Shown here in pieces: positions 46,037 to 55,362 of a stretch of DNA of 64,000 nt. The translations under genes were made by a program, and so were the position numbers. Source of the DNA: Methylophaga thalassica MP (GTDB lineage Bacteria > Pseudomonadota > Gammaproteobacteria > Nitrosococcales > Methylophagaceae). Position 1 is the first letter of the stretch, and each line of letters opens with the position of its first letter. The notes beneath the pieces are model-generated. The model saw nothing but the letters and a program-made list of their open reading frames with translations. It searched no databases and was not told the origin of the DNA. Location: positions 744,001 through 808,000 of the forward strand of contig NZ_AFIG01000003.1 in assembly GCF_000214595.1 (NCBI RefSeq), written 5' to 3'.

Positions 46037-47446
46037 ATGTCAGCAAAAACACTTTACGATAAGCTTTGGGATCAACATGTCGTTCGCTCTGAGTCAGATG
46101 GCACTACAGCTTTACTGTATATCGATCGCCATCTTGTTCATGAAGTGACATCACCGCAAGCCTTTGAAGGCCTGCGTTTAGCTGACCGTAAACCCTATCG
46201 CCTAAACTCTATTTTAGCGACACCGGATCATAATGTTCCTACTTCACATCGCGAGCAAGGTATTGCTGATCCTATTTCACGTTTACAAGTAGATACGCTC
46301 GATAGCAACTGTGTCGAATTTGGTATCACTGAATTTGGATTAAATGATTTACGACAAGGTATTGTGCATGTTGTTGGCCCTGAGCAAGGCGCAACACTGC
46401 CTGGTATGACGGTAGTTTGCGGTGACTCTCACACTTCAACACACGGTGCTTTTGGTGCTTTAGCTTTTGGTATTGGTACTTCCGAAGTTGAGCACGTTAT
46501 GGCCACCCAATGTCTGATTCAACGTAAGTCCAAAAATATGCAAGTGCGCGTTGAAGGTCAGGTTAAACCCGGCATCACAGCCAAAGACATTGTCCTTGCT
46601 ATCATTGGAGAAATTGGCACTGCTGGTGGAACAGGCTATGCCATCGAATTTGCCGGTGAAGCGATTCAGGCCTTAAGTATGGAAGGTCGCATGACCGTCT
46701 GTAATATGACCATTGAAGCTGGCGCCCGCGCAGGTATGATTGCGGTTGACGATACCACCATCAACTATCTGAAAGATCGTCCTTTCTCGCCATCTGGTGA
46801 AAACTGGGAGAAAGCGGTTAAAGCATGGCGTGAATTACACTCTGATGATGGCGCCCATTTTGATAAAGTCGTCGTACTGAAAGCAGAAGATATCAAACCT
46901 CAAGTCACATGGGGCACGTCGCCGGAAATGGTTGTATCGGTTGATTCGGCTATTCCTGATCCCGTCAAGGAATCAGATGCAGTAAAACGCAATGGCATGG
47001 AAAAAGCACTTAAATATATGGGCCTACAAGCCAACCAAGCGATTACTGACATTTATCTGGACCGTGTGTTTATTGGTTCTTGCACAAATTCACGTATCGA
47101 AGACTTACGTGAGGCAGCGGAGGCCATCCAAGGTGGAAAGGTCGCTGCCAGCGTCAAACAAGCTATGGTTGTTCCAGGCTCAGGTTTAGTCAAACAACAA
47201 GCTGAGCAAGAAGGTTTAGATAAAATTTTTATCGAAGCGGGATTTGAATGGCGTGATCCTGGCTGTTCCATGTGCCTGGCCATGAATGCGGATCGTCTTG
47301 AAGCAGGTGAACATTGTGCCTCGACATCTAACCGTAATTTTGAAGGACGTCAGGGTCAAGGTGGCAGAACGCATCTTGTCAGTCCAGCAATGGCTGCGGC
47401 AGCTGCAATCGCAGGTCACTTTGTTGATATCACACAAAACCTATGA
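46037..47446 (+). CDS. leuC: 3-isopropylmalate dehydratase large subunit
   Basis: 469 residues of the aconitase family, in leucine synthesis. Cluster ligands are in FIGSCTNSR and [30 protein letters not shown] and [21 protein letters not shown] are also typical. Length and N-terminus ([13 protein letters not shown]) are normal. A TATAAT at 45990-45995 may be its -10 box. The small subunit gene leuD usually follows, but here prmB overlaps the stop by four bases, so leuD must be elsewhere. Confidence 0.96.
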   Translation: MSAKTLYDKLWDQHVVRSESDGTTALLYIDRHLVHEVTSPQAFEGLRLADRKPYRLNSILATPDHNVPTSHREQGIADPISRLQVDTLDSNCVEFGITEFGLNDLRQGIVHVVGPEQGATLPGMTVVCGDSHTSTHGAFGALAFGIGTSEVEHVMATQCLIQRKSKNMQVRVEGQVKPGITAKDIVLAIIGEIGTAGGTGYAIEFAGEAIQALSMEGRMTVCNMTIEAGARAGMIAVDDTTINYLKDRPFSPSGENWEKAVKAWRELHSDDGAHFDKVVVLKAEDIKPQVTWGTSPEMVVSVDSAIPDPVKESDAVKRNGMEKALKYMGLQANQAITDIYLDRVFIGSCTNSRIEDLREAAEAIQGGKVAASVKQAMVVPGSGLVKQQAEQEGLDKIFIEAGFEWRDPGCSMCLAMNADRLEAGEHCASTSNRNFEGRQGQGGRTHLVSPAMAAAAAIAGHFVDITQNL

Positions 47447-48369
47447 TTGATTATTTGGCTGTTCAATCTGAATTAAACACTTTTCGTGATTTTTTACGAT
47501 GGTCAACATCCCGCTTCAATGAAGCGGGATTATTTTTTGGCCATGGTAATGAAGACGCTTTTAATGAGGCATCGCAGCTCATACTGAGTGTTTTACACTT
47601 GCCTGTAGACGCCTTACCTGAAGTCTTTTTAGATGCCAGACTGACCCAAGATGAAAAGCGTGCATTGCTTATTGCCATTGAAAAACGCGTTGAAAAGCGT
47701 ATTCCCTTACCGTACCTGACAAATGAAGCCTGGTTTGCAGGCCTACCATTCTTTGTCGATGAGCGAGTTCTTATCCCCCGCTCGCCTTTTGCAGAGCTGA
47801 TAGAAGCGCAATTCCAACCATGGCTTAGTGAGCCTGACTCGGTATTCACTATTTTGGATATGTGTACAGGAAGTGCTTGTATTGCTATTGCGTTAGCCAT
47901 GGCTTTTGAACAAGCGGAAGTGACAGCGAGTGATATCAGCACAGATGCCCTTGCTGTAGCAGAAATAAACCGCAAGAAACATGGATTAGAGGACCACTTA
48001 CACCTTATTCAATCAGATATCTGGCAAGCTTTTCCAGCTGACGCAAAATACGATTTGATCGTGAGCAATCCCCCTTACGTCGGGGCTGATGAAATGGCCT
48101 CTATTCCAGAAGAGTACCGGCATGAACCGGTCTCAGCTCTCGAAGCCGAGGATAATGGACTGGCCTTAGTAGAAAAAATCCTGCTTGGGGCCGCAGAGCA
48201 CATGACCGACCAAGGTTTATTATTCGTTGAAGTGGGCAATACCGATTTGGCGGTCGATGATAAATGGCCTGATATCGCGTTTACATGGCTGGAATTAGAA
48301 AACGGTGGTCATGGCATATTTATGCTGGATAAAGCCGCATGTGAACTATTTAAGCAGCGTTATGGCTAA
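47443..48369 (+). CDS. prmB: Ribosomal protein uL3 N5-glutamine methyltransferase PrmB
   Basis: 308 residues. The N-terminal helical domain is followed by a class I methyltransferase with [15 protein letters not shown] (SAM site), the catalytic IVSNPPYVG and [17 protein letters not shown], which separates PrmB from PrmC. It methylates a Gln of ribosomal protein L3. The ATG overlaps the leuC stop (ATGA), so translation is coupled. Its stop overlaps the convergent response-regulator gene by four bases. Confidence 0.94.
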   Translation: MIDYLAVQSELNTFRDFLRWSTSRFNEAGLFFGHGNEDAFNEASQLILSVLHLPVDALPEVFLDARLTQDEKRALLIAIEKRVEKRIPLPYLTNEAWFAGLPFFVDERVLIPRSPFAELIEAQFQPWLSEPDSVFTILDMCTGSACIAIALAMAFEQAEVTASDISTDALAVAEINRKKHGLEDHLHLIQSDIWQAFPADAKYDLIVSNPPYVGADEMASIPEEYRHEPVSALEAEDNGLALVEKILLGAAEHMTDQGLLFVEVGNTDLAVDDKWPDIAFTWLELENGGHGIFMLDKAACELFKQRYG

Positions 48370-49679
48370 TCATTATCACTTAATTCAGGCACGACCTCAG
48401 ACTCAACATAAACTCTGACACAATTTCGACCCGCCATTTTAGCCTGATACATGGCTTTATCTGCTAACTCGAATAAGCTATTTAGATTATCATTGTCTGC
48501 CTGCCTTAATTGGGCAATGCCAATACTTACCGTTACTTCCAAATTGGCAGGTTTTAACTTATTGAGGCGCTGTACCATTCGTTCCATCATATTTTTTGCC
48601 GATACCAGATCACACTCCGGCAATAAAAGCACCAACTCATCTCCTGCCCATCTGGCAACCAGATCCACATCACGTACATGGCGTTTCATCCACGAACCCA
48701 GCTCAGATAACATCTGGTCTCCCCGCTCAAATCCATGACGCTCATTAATATCTTTCAGATGATCAATATCAATGACAGCAAGAGATAAGCAACGATTAAA
48801 CCGATAAGCTTCACTGAAATATTTACTCGCGAACTCTCTCAGAGCGTGCCGATTAAACAATCCCGTCGTTTCATCCAGCATGGCAAGACTATGCAAAGAC
48901 TTTTGTTGTGTACGAAGCTCCTGCGTTGTTTGATAACTGGTTATATGATTGAAAACGCGCTGTCTCAATTCTTCTCGCACAATCGGTTTCGACACATAAT
49001 CATTAACACCGAGATGGAATAATTCGATCTTACGGGACATATTATCGAAACCTGATGTCGCGATAATCGGCACATTACTATATTCACTCTGCATACGCCG
49101 GATTTTACGCACTAAGGTGATACCACTCATACTGCCTTCAAGCATAATGTCAGTGATAACCAGATCGTAGTCCCCACCTTTAAACGCTTCCCATGCACTC
49201 TCAGCATAGTTATAAGCGTCTACATCAAGTCCCATATCTGTTAATAAGTCGATGATAATGGTTTGCAAAACCCGGGAATCTTCAATAAATAACACCCGAC
49301 CACTTAATTGTCGCGACTCTCGCTGGCTCAGACGAGATAGATAAGTATCCATTTCAGCCATATCATTTTTGCTGAAAATATCGGTAGCACCAGCCAATAA
49401 GGCTTGTTTGAGAATTTTAGAATTGTCATGTTCTGTTAAGACCAGCAAGGTGGCAAAATCATAACCACTTAGAGCTCTTAGCTGACTACAGAATTCACTG
49501 CTGGCATAGTCGGGTAAGTTATCAGAGCAACAAACTAAACGATACCTCGCTTGAGCAGCCTTGCCTAAGCCATCAGCTCCACTCTCTGCTGTCTCAACAT
49601 TAAAACCAGCAGACTCTAATAAATCGATCATATGCTCACAAAACATTGGTGAGCTATCTATAACTAACGCGTTTAGCAT
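48366..49679 (-). CDS. Two-receiver GGDEF response regulator (PleD-like)
   Basis: 437 residues: REC1 (about 1-120), REC2 (about 130-250) and GGDEF (about 270-430). REC1 lacks the acceptor Asp at the normal place (LVCCSDNLP), so it is probably structural. REC2 is intact (FIEDS, VITDIMLEGSMSG, Lys in VSKPI). The cyclase loop reads RWAGDELVLLLP, with AGDEL in place of GGDEF. The inhibitory RxxD (RDVD) is present five residues before it. It may be a weak cyclase or a c-di-GMP-binding output. No partner kinase is adjacent. Confidence 0.9.
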   Translation of the reverse strand: MLNALVIDSSPMFCEHMIDLLESAGFNVETAESGADGLGKAAQARYRLVCCSDNLPDYASSEFCSQLRALSGYDFATLLVLTEHDNSKILKQALLAGATDIFSKNDMAEMDTYLSRLSQRESRQLSGRVLFIEDSRVLQTIIIDLLTDMGLDVDAYNYAESAWEAFKGGDYDLVITDIMLEGSMSGITLVRKIRRMQSEYSNVPIIATSGFDNMSRKIELFHLGVNDYVSKPIVREELRQRVFNHITSYQTTQELRTQQKSLHSLAMLDETTGLFNRHALREFASKYFSEAYRFNRCLSLAVIDIDHLKDINERHGFERGDQMLSELGSWMKRHVRDVDLVARWAGDELVLLLPECDLVSAKNMMERMVQRLNKLKPANLEVTVSIGIAQLRQADNDNLNSLFELADKAMYQAKMAGRNCVRVYVESEVVPELSDND

Positions 49680-49739
49680 ATTTCTCTAAATTCCCGAGTA
49701 ATACAAATTAATCCATTAATTTTTTATGCAACGTTACCA

Positions 49740-50411
49740 TCAAATGCACGCCTTCGCGAGTAAGCGCTTAGTAAAAGTTGTTCTCAGATAAAACCCTCTT
49801 GGATTCATCAAAATAGTTTCGCCTGAAATATCGGAGCTTTTTGCCAAGATACGACTATGAGCCGCTTTCGGTCTAACCTGTAAATACTGGCCTTCCCTTG
49901 CCGTTAGCTCTGACTGTTCACCTAGCGCTAACCGGTCCATTAACTCTTCCCAGTCAGCCTTTAAAATTTCTTCTTCAATCTGATCTGGCTGCCATAACCA
50001 ACCCGCGCCGATATAGCGTTCAGCAAGTGGAATGGACGACTCCGCCTCAACCGGAAGCCAAAGCACATGTGATAGCTTTCGTTTGACCCAGCTTTCCTGC
50101 CATGTCAGCGCTTCGTATTCACTCAATGACACTGTACAAACATACGTCGACTCTTTAGGTTCACCATGCGCGTTTAATGGTAATGTTTTCAGCTCAATAC
50201 CTAGTGAAATAAAGTCTGGCTCTGCCTGATTGCCCGCATCAGCACCAAGATAGGATTCTAATAGCTGACCAACCCAGCCTTTATTTCTCAACAAATCTGC
50301 AGGCACCCGACACCCTACCTCTTGAGCAATCTGTCCTAGGCTTTTTCCAGCTATGTGATGACAACGTTGCATCAGGTCATCGATTGATTGTGGAGCAGAA
50401 TTTCTAACCAT
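49740..50411 (-). CDS. mutH: DNA mismatch repair endonuclease MutH
   Basis: 223 residues. The restriction-like catalytic core includes KGWVGQLLESYLGAD, then PDFISLGIELKTLPL, giving Asp, Glu and Lys of the D...ExK site, and GEPKESTYVCTVSL. MutH nicks the unmethylated strand at hemimethylated GATC when activated by MutL. It matches the MutL at 24412, which lacks its own nuclease motif, and implies a Dam methylase elsewhere. Confidence 0.95.
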   Translation of the reverse strand: MVRNSAPQSIDDLMQRCHHIAGKSLGQIAQEVGCRVPADLLRNKGWVGQLLESYLGADAGNQAEPDFISLGIELKTLPLNAHGEPKESTYVCTVSLSEYEALTWQESWVKRKLSHVLWLPVEAESSIPLAERYIGAGWLWQPDQIEEEILKADWEELMDRLALGEQSELTAREGQYLQVRPKAAHSRILAKSSDISGETILMNPRGFYLRTTFTKRLLAKACI

Positions 50412-50481
50412 CGTTTTACCAAATTTTCATCTTGCTGCAGGCATGATAACCTAGCCACCTTTATCACGCTTGAGAGAGACA

Positions 50482-51396
50482 GTGAAAGCATTATCTATCA
50501 AGAATCTAAGTAAAACGTATCGTAACGGATTGCATGCATTAAAGAACATTAATCTCGATGTAGAACAGGGTGATTTTTTTGCATTACTCGGTCCCAACGG
50601 TGCGGGCAAGTCAACCACTATTGGCGTGGTTACTTCGCTAGTCACAAAAACCAGTGGCTCCATTCAAGTCTTTGACACCGATTTGGATATCGATGCTGAG
50701 CAAGCCAAAAGTTATATAGGACTTGTGCCGCAAGAATTCAATTTCAATGGCTTTGAGCAGGTAAAGCATATTCTGGTTGCGCAGGCAGGTTATTATGGGA
50801 TGCCCGCCAGCGAGGCAGAACCCAGAGCGGATGAACTACTCAAACAACTTGGACTATGGGAAAAGAGGCACACGCCTTCTCGATCACTGTCTGGCGGTAT
50901 GAAACGTCGCCTGATGATAGCCCGCGCTCTGGTTCACAATCCACGTCTGTTGATTCTGGATGAACCGACCGCAGGTGTTGATATTGAACTGCGTCGCTCC
51001 ATGTGGACATTCCTCAGAAAGATTAATGCCGAAGGCACCACCATCATTCTGACCACCCACTATTTGGAAGAAGCCGAAAGCTTATGCCGTAATATTGCGA
51101 TCATTGATAAAGGCCAGATAATCGAAAATACCGATATGAAGTCTCTATTAAATCGGCTGGATAAAGAAACCTTTGTTTTGGATCTCAAACACTCGCTTCA
51201 ACACCCCTTTGAGCTTGATGGCTTTGATTATCATCAGATTGATAACACCACGCTGGAAATCGAAATCCACCGAGGTGAATCACTGAACACGGTGTTTGAA
51301 CAACTGACTCAAAAAGGTATCGAAGTCACCAGTATGAAAAATAAAGTGAACCGTCTGGAAGAATTATTTCTCAACCTTGTTGAGAAGTCGGAGTAA
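50482..51396 (+). CDS. yadG: ABC transporter ATP-binding protein YadG-like
   Basis: About 304 residues. Walker A GPNGAGKSTTIG, signature LSGGMKRRLMIARAL, Walker B LLILDEPTAGVDIELRRSMW and the switch His in TTHYLEEAE are present. The rest closely parallels E. coli YadG, including QAGYYG and the C-terminal NRLEELFLNLV. I prefer the GTG at 50482, which has GAGAGA just upstream; a TTG at 50470 is open. It pairs with the permease gene six bases downstream. The exported compound is unknown. Confidence 0.9.
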   Translation: MKALSIKNLSKTYRNGLHALKNINLDVEQGDFFALLGPNGAGKSTTIGVVTSLVTKTSGSIQVFDTDLDIDAEQAKSYIGLVPQEFNFNGFEQVKHILVAQAGYYGMPASEAEPRADELLKQLGLWEKRHTPSRSLSGGMKRRLMIARALVHNPRLLILDEPTAGVDIELRRSMWTFLRKINAEGTTIILTTHYLEEAESLCRNIAIIDKGQIIENTDMKSLLNRLDKETFVLDLKHSLQHPFELDGFDYHQIDNTTLEIEIHRGESLNTVFEQLTQKGIEVTSMKNKVNRLEELFLNLVEKSE

Positions 51397-51401
51397 AACC
51401 T

Positions 51402-52184
51402 ATGACACCAACTCGTCACCAAAGACACTGGGTCGCGTTTTCAACCTTGCTATTTCGTGAAATCCGCCGCTTCTTCAGAATCTGGCCGCAAACGATTCTG
51501 CCACCGGCCATCACCATGACCCTGTATTTCATCATTTTCGGCAATCTGATCGGGAGTCGAATTGGGGAAATGGGTGGCTTTAGCTATATGGAATATATCG
51601 TACCGGGTATCATCATGATGGCCGTTATCAATAATGCCTATTCAAATGTGGCCTCTTCATTCTTCAGTGCCAAATTCCAAAATCATATTGAAGAGCTGAT
51701 TGTCGCCCCTATCCCAAATTATTTAATTCTCGCTGGTTATGTAGCCGGTGGTACAGCACGGGGCCTATGTGTGGGGATGATAGTCACGCTAGTATCGCTT
51801 TTCTTTACGCATCTACCGGTAGAGCATATTTTTATTACCATCAGCATGGTATTTCTGAGTGCGGTTTTATTTGCGCTGGGCGGTTTTATCAATGCAGTTT
51901 ATGCACGCAGTTTTGATGAAATTGCCATCATCCCAACATTCATTCTGACCCCATTAACCTATTTGGGCGGGGTATTTTATTCGATTGATTTATTACCCGA
52001 CTTTTGGCAAAACGTGTCACTGCTAAATCCTATTTTGTACATGGTGAATGCTTTCCGCTACGGCATGTTAGGTATTTCAGATATCCCTATCATGGCGGCA
52101 TTTAGCATTATTATGTTGTTTATAGTGGCCTTAACCGCATATGCCTTATATCTGTTGAAAAAAGGTACCGGGCTTAGAAACTAG
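51402..52184 (+). CDS. yadH: ABC-2 type permease YadH-like
   Basis: 260 residues with six predicted membrane helices. LFREIRRFFRIWPQTILPPAI, then YMEYIVPGIIMMAVI and FILTPLTYLGGVFYSID, are hallmarks of ABC-2 exporters. It forms a likely two-gene exporter with yadG. The stop overlaps the convergent dusA by four bases. Confidence 0.92.
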   Translation: MTPTRHQRHWVAFSTLLFREIRRFFRIWPQTILPPAITMTLYFIIFGNLIGSRIGEMGGFSYMEYIVPGIIMMAVINNAYSNVASSFFSAKFQNHIEELIVAPIPNYLILAGYVAGGTARGLCVGMIVTLVSLFFTHLPVEHIFITISMVFLSAVLFALGGFINAVYARSFDEIAIIPTFILTPLTYLGGVFYSIDLLPDFWQNVSLLNPILYMVNAFRYGMLGISDIPIMAAFSIIMLFIVALTAYALYLLKKGTGLRN

Positions 52185-53173
52185 ACGTTATCGACCAGGC
52201 TTAGCGCTTGTTGAAGTGTATGGATGCCAGCATCGGGCAAATGGGCATTCTCACTTAAGTGCCGCCGCCAGCGACGGGCTCCAGGCTGGCCCTGAAATAA
52301 ACCCAATAAATGTCGGGTGATGGATTTCAGTGGTCGGCCCTGTTTCATTCTTTGCTCGATATACGGCAACATCGCCTCAATCACTTCATGTCTGCTCAAT
52401 ATATAGTCAGAACGCTGGTTAAAAATAACGTTATCCACGTCAGCTAGCAGATAGGGATCATGGTAAATCGCCCGTCCAACCATTGTGCCATCGACATGTT
52501 TCAGATGTTCCTGAACCTCCACCAAACTATGAATACCACCATTGATATCAATATGTAGCTCGGGGTAGTCCTTTTTGATTTGATAAACGCGCTCATAATC
52601 CAGTGGCGGCACATCACGATTTTCTTTTGGACTTAATCCTTTGAGCCATGCCTTGCGCGCATGCAGAATGAAAGTTTCACAACCGGCTGCTGACACAGCA
52701 TCAATAAAATCGGTCAGAAATTGATAACTATCCTGTTCATCAATCCCGAGTCGGGTTTTAACAGTGACAGGAATATTCACGGCGTTTTTCATCGCTGCCA
52801 CACCCTCCGCCACTAATTGAGGTTCAGCCATTAAACACGCGCCAAAACTGCCTGACTGGACACGGTCGCTTGGGCAACCAACATTCAGATTAATTTCACT
52901 ATAACCCGCATCCTCTCCCATTTTTGCACACTCAGCTAGAGCAGCAGGCTCAGAACCACCAAGTTGCAAAGCGAGAGGATATTCCGTTGCATCATGAGCT
53001 AAAAATCGTTGTCTATCGCCATGAATCAACGCCCCAGTAGTCACCATTTCCGTATAAAGCAAGGTATGTTTCGAAATGAGCCGTAACAGATAACGAAAAT
53101 CACGGTCGGTCCAATCCAGCATCGGCGCAACAGATAATTTTCTAGATTCTATAAAAGATAATGATGATGACAT
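52181..53173 (-). CDS. dusA: tRNA-dihydrouridine(20/20a) synthase DusA
   Basis: 330 residues. The FMN barrel shows LSVAPMLDWTDRDFRYLLR, LQLGGSEP, INLNVGCPSDRVQSGSFGACLM (the catalytic Cys), VKTRLGID and HARKAWLKGLSPKENRD, which is specific for DusA. It reduces U20 and U20a in the tRNA D loop. RHLLGLFQGQPGARRWRRHLS marks the tRNA-binding C-terminal domain. Confidence 0.96.
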   Translation of the reverse strand: MSSSLSFIESRKLSVAPMLDWTDRDFRYLLRLISKHTLLYTEMVTTGALIHGDRQRFLAHDATEYPLALQLGGSEPAALAECAKMGEDAGYSEINLNVGCPSDRVQSGSFGACLMAEPQLVAEGVAAMKNAVNIPVTVKTRLGIDEQDSYQFLTDFIDAVSAAGCETFILHARKAWLKGLSPKENRDVPPLDYERVYQIKKDYPELHIDINGGIHSLVEVQEHLKHVDGTMVGRAIYHDPYLLADVDNVIFNQRSDYILSRHEVIEAMLPYIEQRMKQGRPLKSITRHLLGLFQGQPGARRWRRHLSENAHLPDAGIHTLQQALSLVDNV

Positions 53174-53245
53174 GATTCAATTAACGTAGATTAATGGGAC
53201 ATTTTCTCAAATCAGCACGCAAAAATCTGCTTATAACGATTATTT

Positions 53246-53938
53246 ATGACACACACACATCCTGATGGCTTTCATTACACCATTATTCGCAGTTCACGCC
53301 GAAAGAGTATGGCGCTTGTTATCAAGCAAGGTGAGGTCATTGTGCGGATACCAGCGAAACTTGCAGTCAGCACCGCACAGCATTTTGTAGACAAAAAAAG
53401 TTACTGGATAAAACAAAAGCTTCAGCAACGGCCAGTAACACAAGAAAAAGTTTATGCCAATGGCGAGTCTTTTTTGTTTTTAGGCGAAACCTATGAATTA
53501 AAAATTCATAACTCCAGCGCTGAAAATACAATTAAGCAAGAAGACAATCTGATACAACTCTATACAAAGAAAAAAGATATGACAGCAGATGGCATTAAAC
53601 GCCAGCTGGAAAAGTGGTACCGACAGCAAGCCAATACAATCCTGACATCACGATTTTTTCAATTGGCTGAAGCTCATCAATTCTCGCCTAAAAGTCTTAT
53701 CGTCAAAACATACAAAGCCCGCTGGGGGAGCTGCTGCCGTTCGGGTGAGATTCAGCTCAATTGGAAGCTCGTCATGGCGCCTGAGAAAGTGATCGAGTAC
53801 GTCATCCTGCATGAGCTTTGTCACCTTCATCATCACAATCATTCAGCGTCTTTTTGGCAGTTGGTGGCTGATGTTTGTCCCACATTTAGAGAGCACAAGC
53901 TGTGGCTGAGACAAAATGGAGACAGATTAACCCTCTAG
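53246..53938 (+). CDS. YgjP-like metallopeptidase (DUF45/M48 relative)
   Basis: 230 residues. The zinc motif HELCHLHHHNHSASFW (HExxH followed by the NHS-x-x-FW block) and the upstream KARWGSCCRSGEIQLNWKL are the YgjP/DUF45 signature, also seen in SprT-like and WLM proteases. No signal peptide is present, so it is cytoplasmic. The substrate is unknown in the family. It is divergent from dusA. Confidence 0.9.
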   Translation: MTHTHPDGFHYTIIRSSRRKSMALVIKQGEVIVRIPAKLAVSTAQHFVDKKSYWIKQKLQQRPVTQEKVYANGESFLFLGETYELKIHNSSAENTIKQEDNLIQLYTKKKDMTADGIKRQLEKWYRQQANTILTSRFFQLAEAHQFSPKSLIVKTYKARWGSCCRSGEIQLNWKLVMAPEKVIEYVILHELCHLHHHNHSASFWQLVADVCPTFREHKLWLRQNGDRLTL

Positions 53939-53975
53939 GCCGCGCGCTGTGACGATTTTGTGAAGATAAATAAGC

Positions 53976-54003
53976 TTGAAAAATTCTCTATATAGATTAA
54001 TAT
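53976..54003 (+). promoter_or_regulatory. Candidate sigma-70 promoter of the metK-ahcY operon
   Basis: TTGAAA (53976-53981) and TAATAT (53998-54003) lie 16 bases apart. The expected start near 54010 coincides with the first base of the riboswitch at 54012, which supports the assignment. Confidence 0.6.
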
Positions 54004-54011
54004 GTCCTTTC

Positions 54012-54082
54012 GAATAAGGAACGCTGCAACAGGTCATTCACCTGCTAGGCTTATTCAATACTTAATTATTTAAACTGCGTTC
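54012..54082 (+). promoter_or_regulatory. S-adenosylhomocysteine (SAH) riboswitch
   Basis: The sequence fits the SAH (ahcY) aptamer. P1 GAATAAG (54012-54018) pairs with CTTATTC (54050-54056). P2 CAGGT (54030-54034) pairs with ACCTG (54040-54044). The pseudoknot arm GAACGC (54019-54024) pairs with GCGTTC (54077-54082). The conserved core GCTGCAAC and GCTAGGCT are present between these stems. All three helices pair without mismatch. This class turns genes on when SAH builds up, which suits the downstream metK and ahcY. A 98-base leader separates it from the metK start. Confidence 0.93.
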
Positions 54083-54180
54083 ATTATTAACAGGTAACTG
54101 ATAGTAATGAGCGAGATTTATTCCCCCTCAAATAGCACAACTATCATTACCACAATCTCATTGTAATGAGGAAGTTGACT

Positions 54181-55341
54181 ATGAGTAGCAATTATCTTTT
54201 CACTTCTGAATCTGTATCGGAAGGGCATCCAGACAAAGTTGCCGATCAAATTTCAGATGCTATCCTGGATGAAATTCTTCGTCAGGATCCCCATGCTCGC
54301 GTTGCTTGCGAAACCTTAGTAAAAACTGGCACCGCCATTGTTGCAGGTGAAATCAGTACATCGGCATGGGTCGATCTGGAAGATGTCGTTCGTAAAACGA
54401 TCACAGATATCGGTTATAACAGCTCCGATGTTGGTTTCGATGGCCAAACTTGTGCTGTTATGTCATTGATCGGTAAACAATCCTCTGACATCGCGATGGG
54501 TGTAGACAGAGACACCGAAGAAAATCAGGGTGCCGGCGATCAGGGCCTGATGTTTGGTTATGCCAGTAACGAAACCGACGTCTTAATGCCCGCGCCCATT
54601 ACCTATGCACATCGTTTGGTCAAACGCCAATCTGAAGTTCGCAAAAATGGCGAATTGAGCTGGTTACGTCCGGATGCGAAAAGTCAGGTCACATTTGTTT
54701 ACCAAGATGGTAAGCCAGTCGGTATTGATGCTGTTGTCTTATCAACACAGCATAGTCCGGATATTTCACAAGCGGATCTGCATGAAGCCGTCATGGAAAG
54801 CATTATCAAACCGACGCTGCCTGCTGAATGGTTGTCTGCCAATACAAAAATCCATATCAATCCTACCGGCCAATTCATTATCGGTGGTCCTGTCGGTGAC
54901 TGTGGTCTGACAGGAAGAAAAATCATTGTCGATACCTACGGCGGCATGGCTCGTCATGGTGGTGGGGCTTTCTCTGGTAAAGATCCATCAAAAGTCGATC
55001 GTAGTGCCGCTTATGCAGGCCGTTATGTGGCGAAAAATATCGTTGCCGCCGGTTTAGCAGATCGCTGTGAGATTCAGGTGTCTTATGCAATTGGTGTTGC
55101 CGACCCAACATCAATTAGTGTTGAGACATTCGGTACTGGAAAAATTTCTCAAGAGAAGCTGGTCGCGCTGGTACGTGAACACTTTGATTTACGTCCGGTT
55201 GGCTTAATTAAGATGCTTGATTTGATCAAACCGATCTATCAACCAACAGCAGCATACGGTCACTTTGGTCGTGAAGATGTTGATTTTAGTTGGGAAAGAA
55301 CGGATATGGCAGAAGTATTACGCGATGCTGCCGGTTTATAA
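54181..55341 (+). CDS. metK: S-adenosylmethionine synthetase
   Basis: 386 residues. [50 protein letters not shown] and the flexible [12 protein letters not shown] are all present. It makes SAM from methionine and ATP. The ATG at 54181 with GAGGAAG seven bases upstream is the likely start; the ATG at 54166 lies within that ribosome site. It is the first gene behind the SAH riboswitch. Confidence 0.97.
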   Translation: MSSNYLFTSESVSEGHPDKVADQISDAILDEILRQDPHARVACETLVKTGTAIVAGEISTSAWVDLEDVVRKTITDIGYNSSDVGFDGQTCAVMSLIGKQSSDIAMGVDRDTEENQGAGDQGLMFGYASNETDVLMPAPITYAHRLVKRQSEVRKNGELSWLRPDAKSQVTFVYQDGKPVGIDAVVLSTQHSPDISQADLHEAVMESIIKPTLPAEWLSANTKIHINPTGQFIIGGPVGDCGLTGRKIIVDTYGGMARHGGGAFSGKDPSKVDRSAAYAGRYVAKNIVAAGLADRCEIQVSYAIGVADPTSISVETFGTGKISQEKLVALVREHFDLRPVGLIKMLDLIKPIYQPTAAYGHFGREDVDFSWERTDMAEVLRDAAGL

Positions 55342-55362
55342 AAGAATTTGAGGAAATGAACG

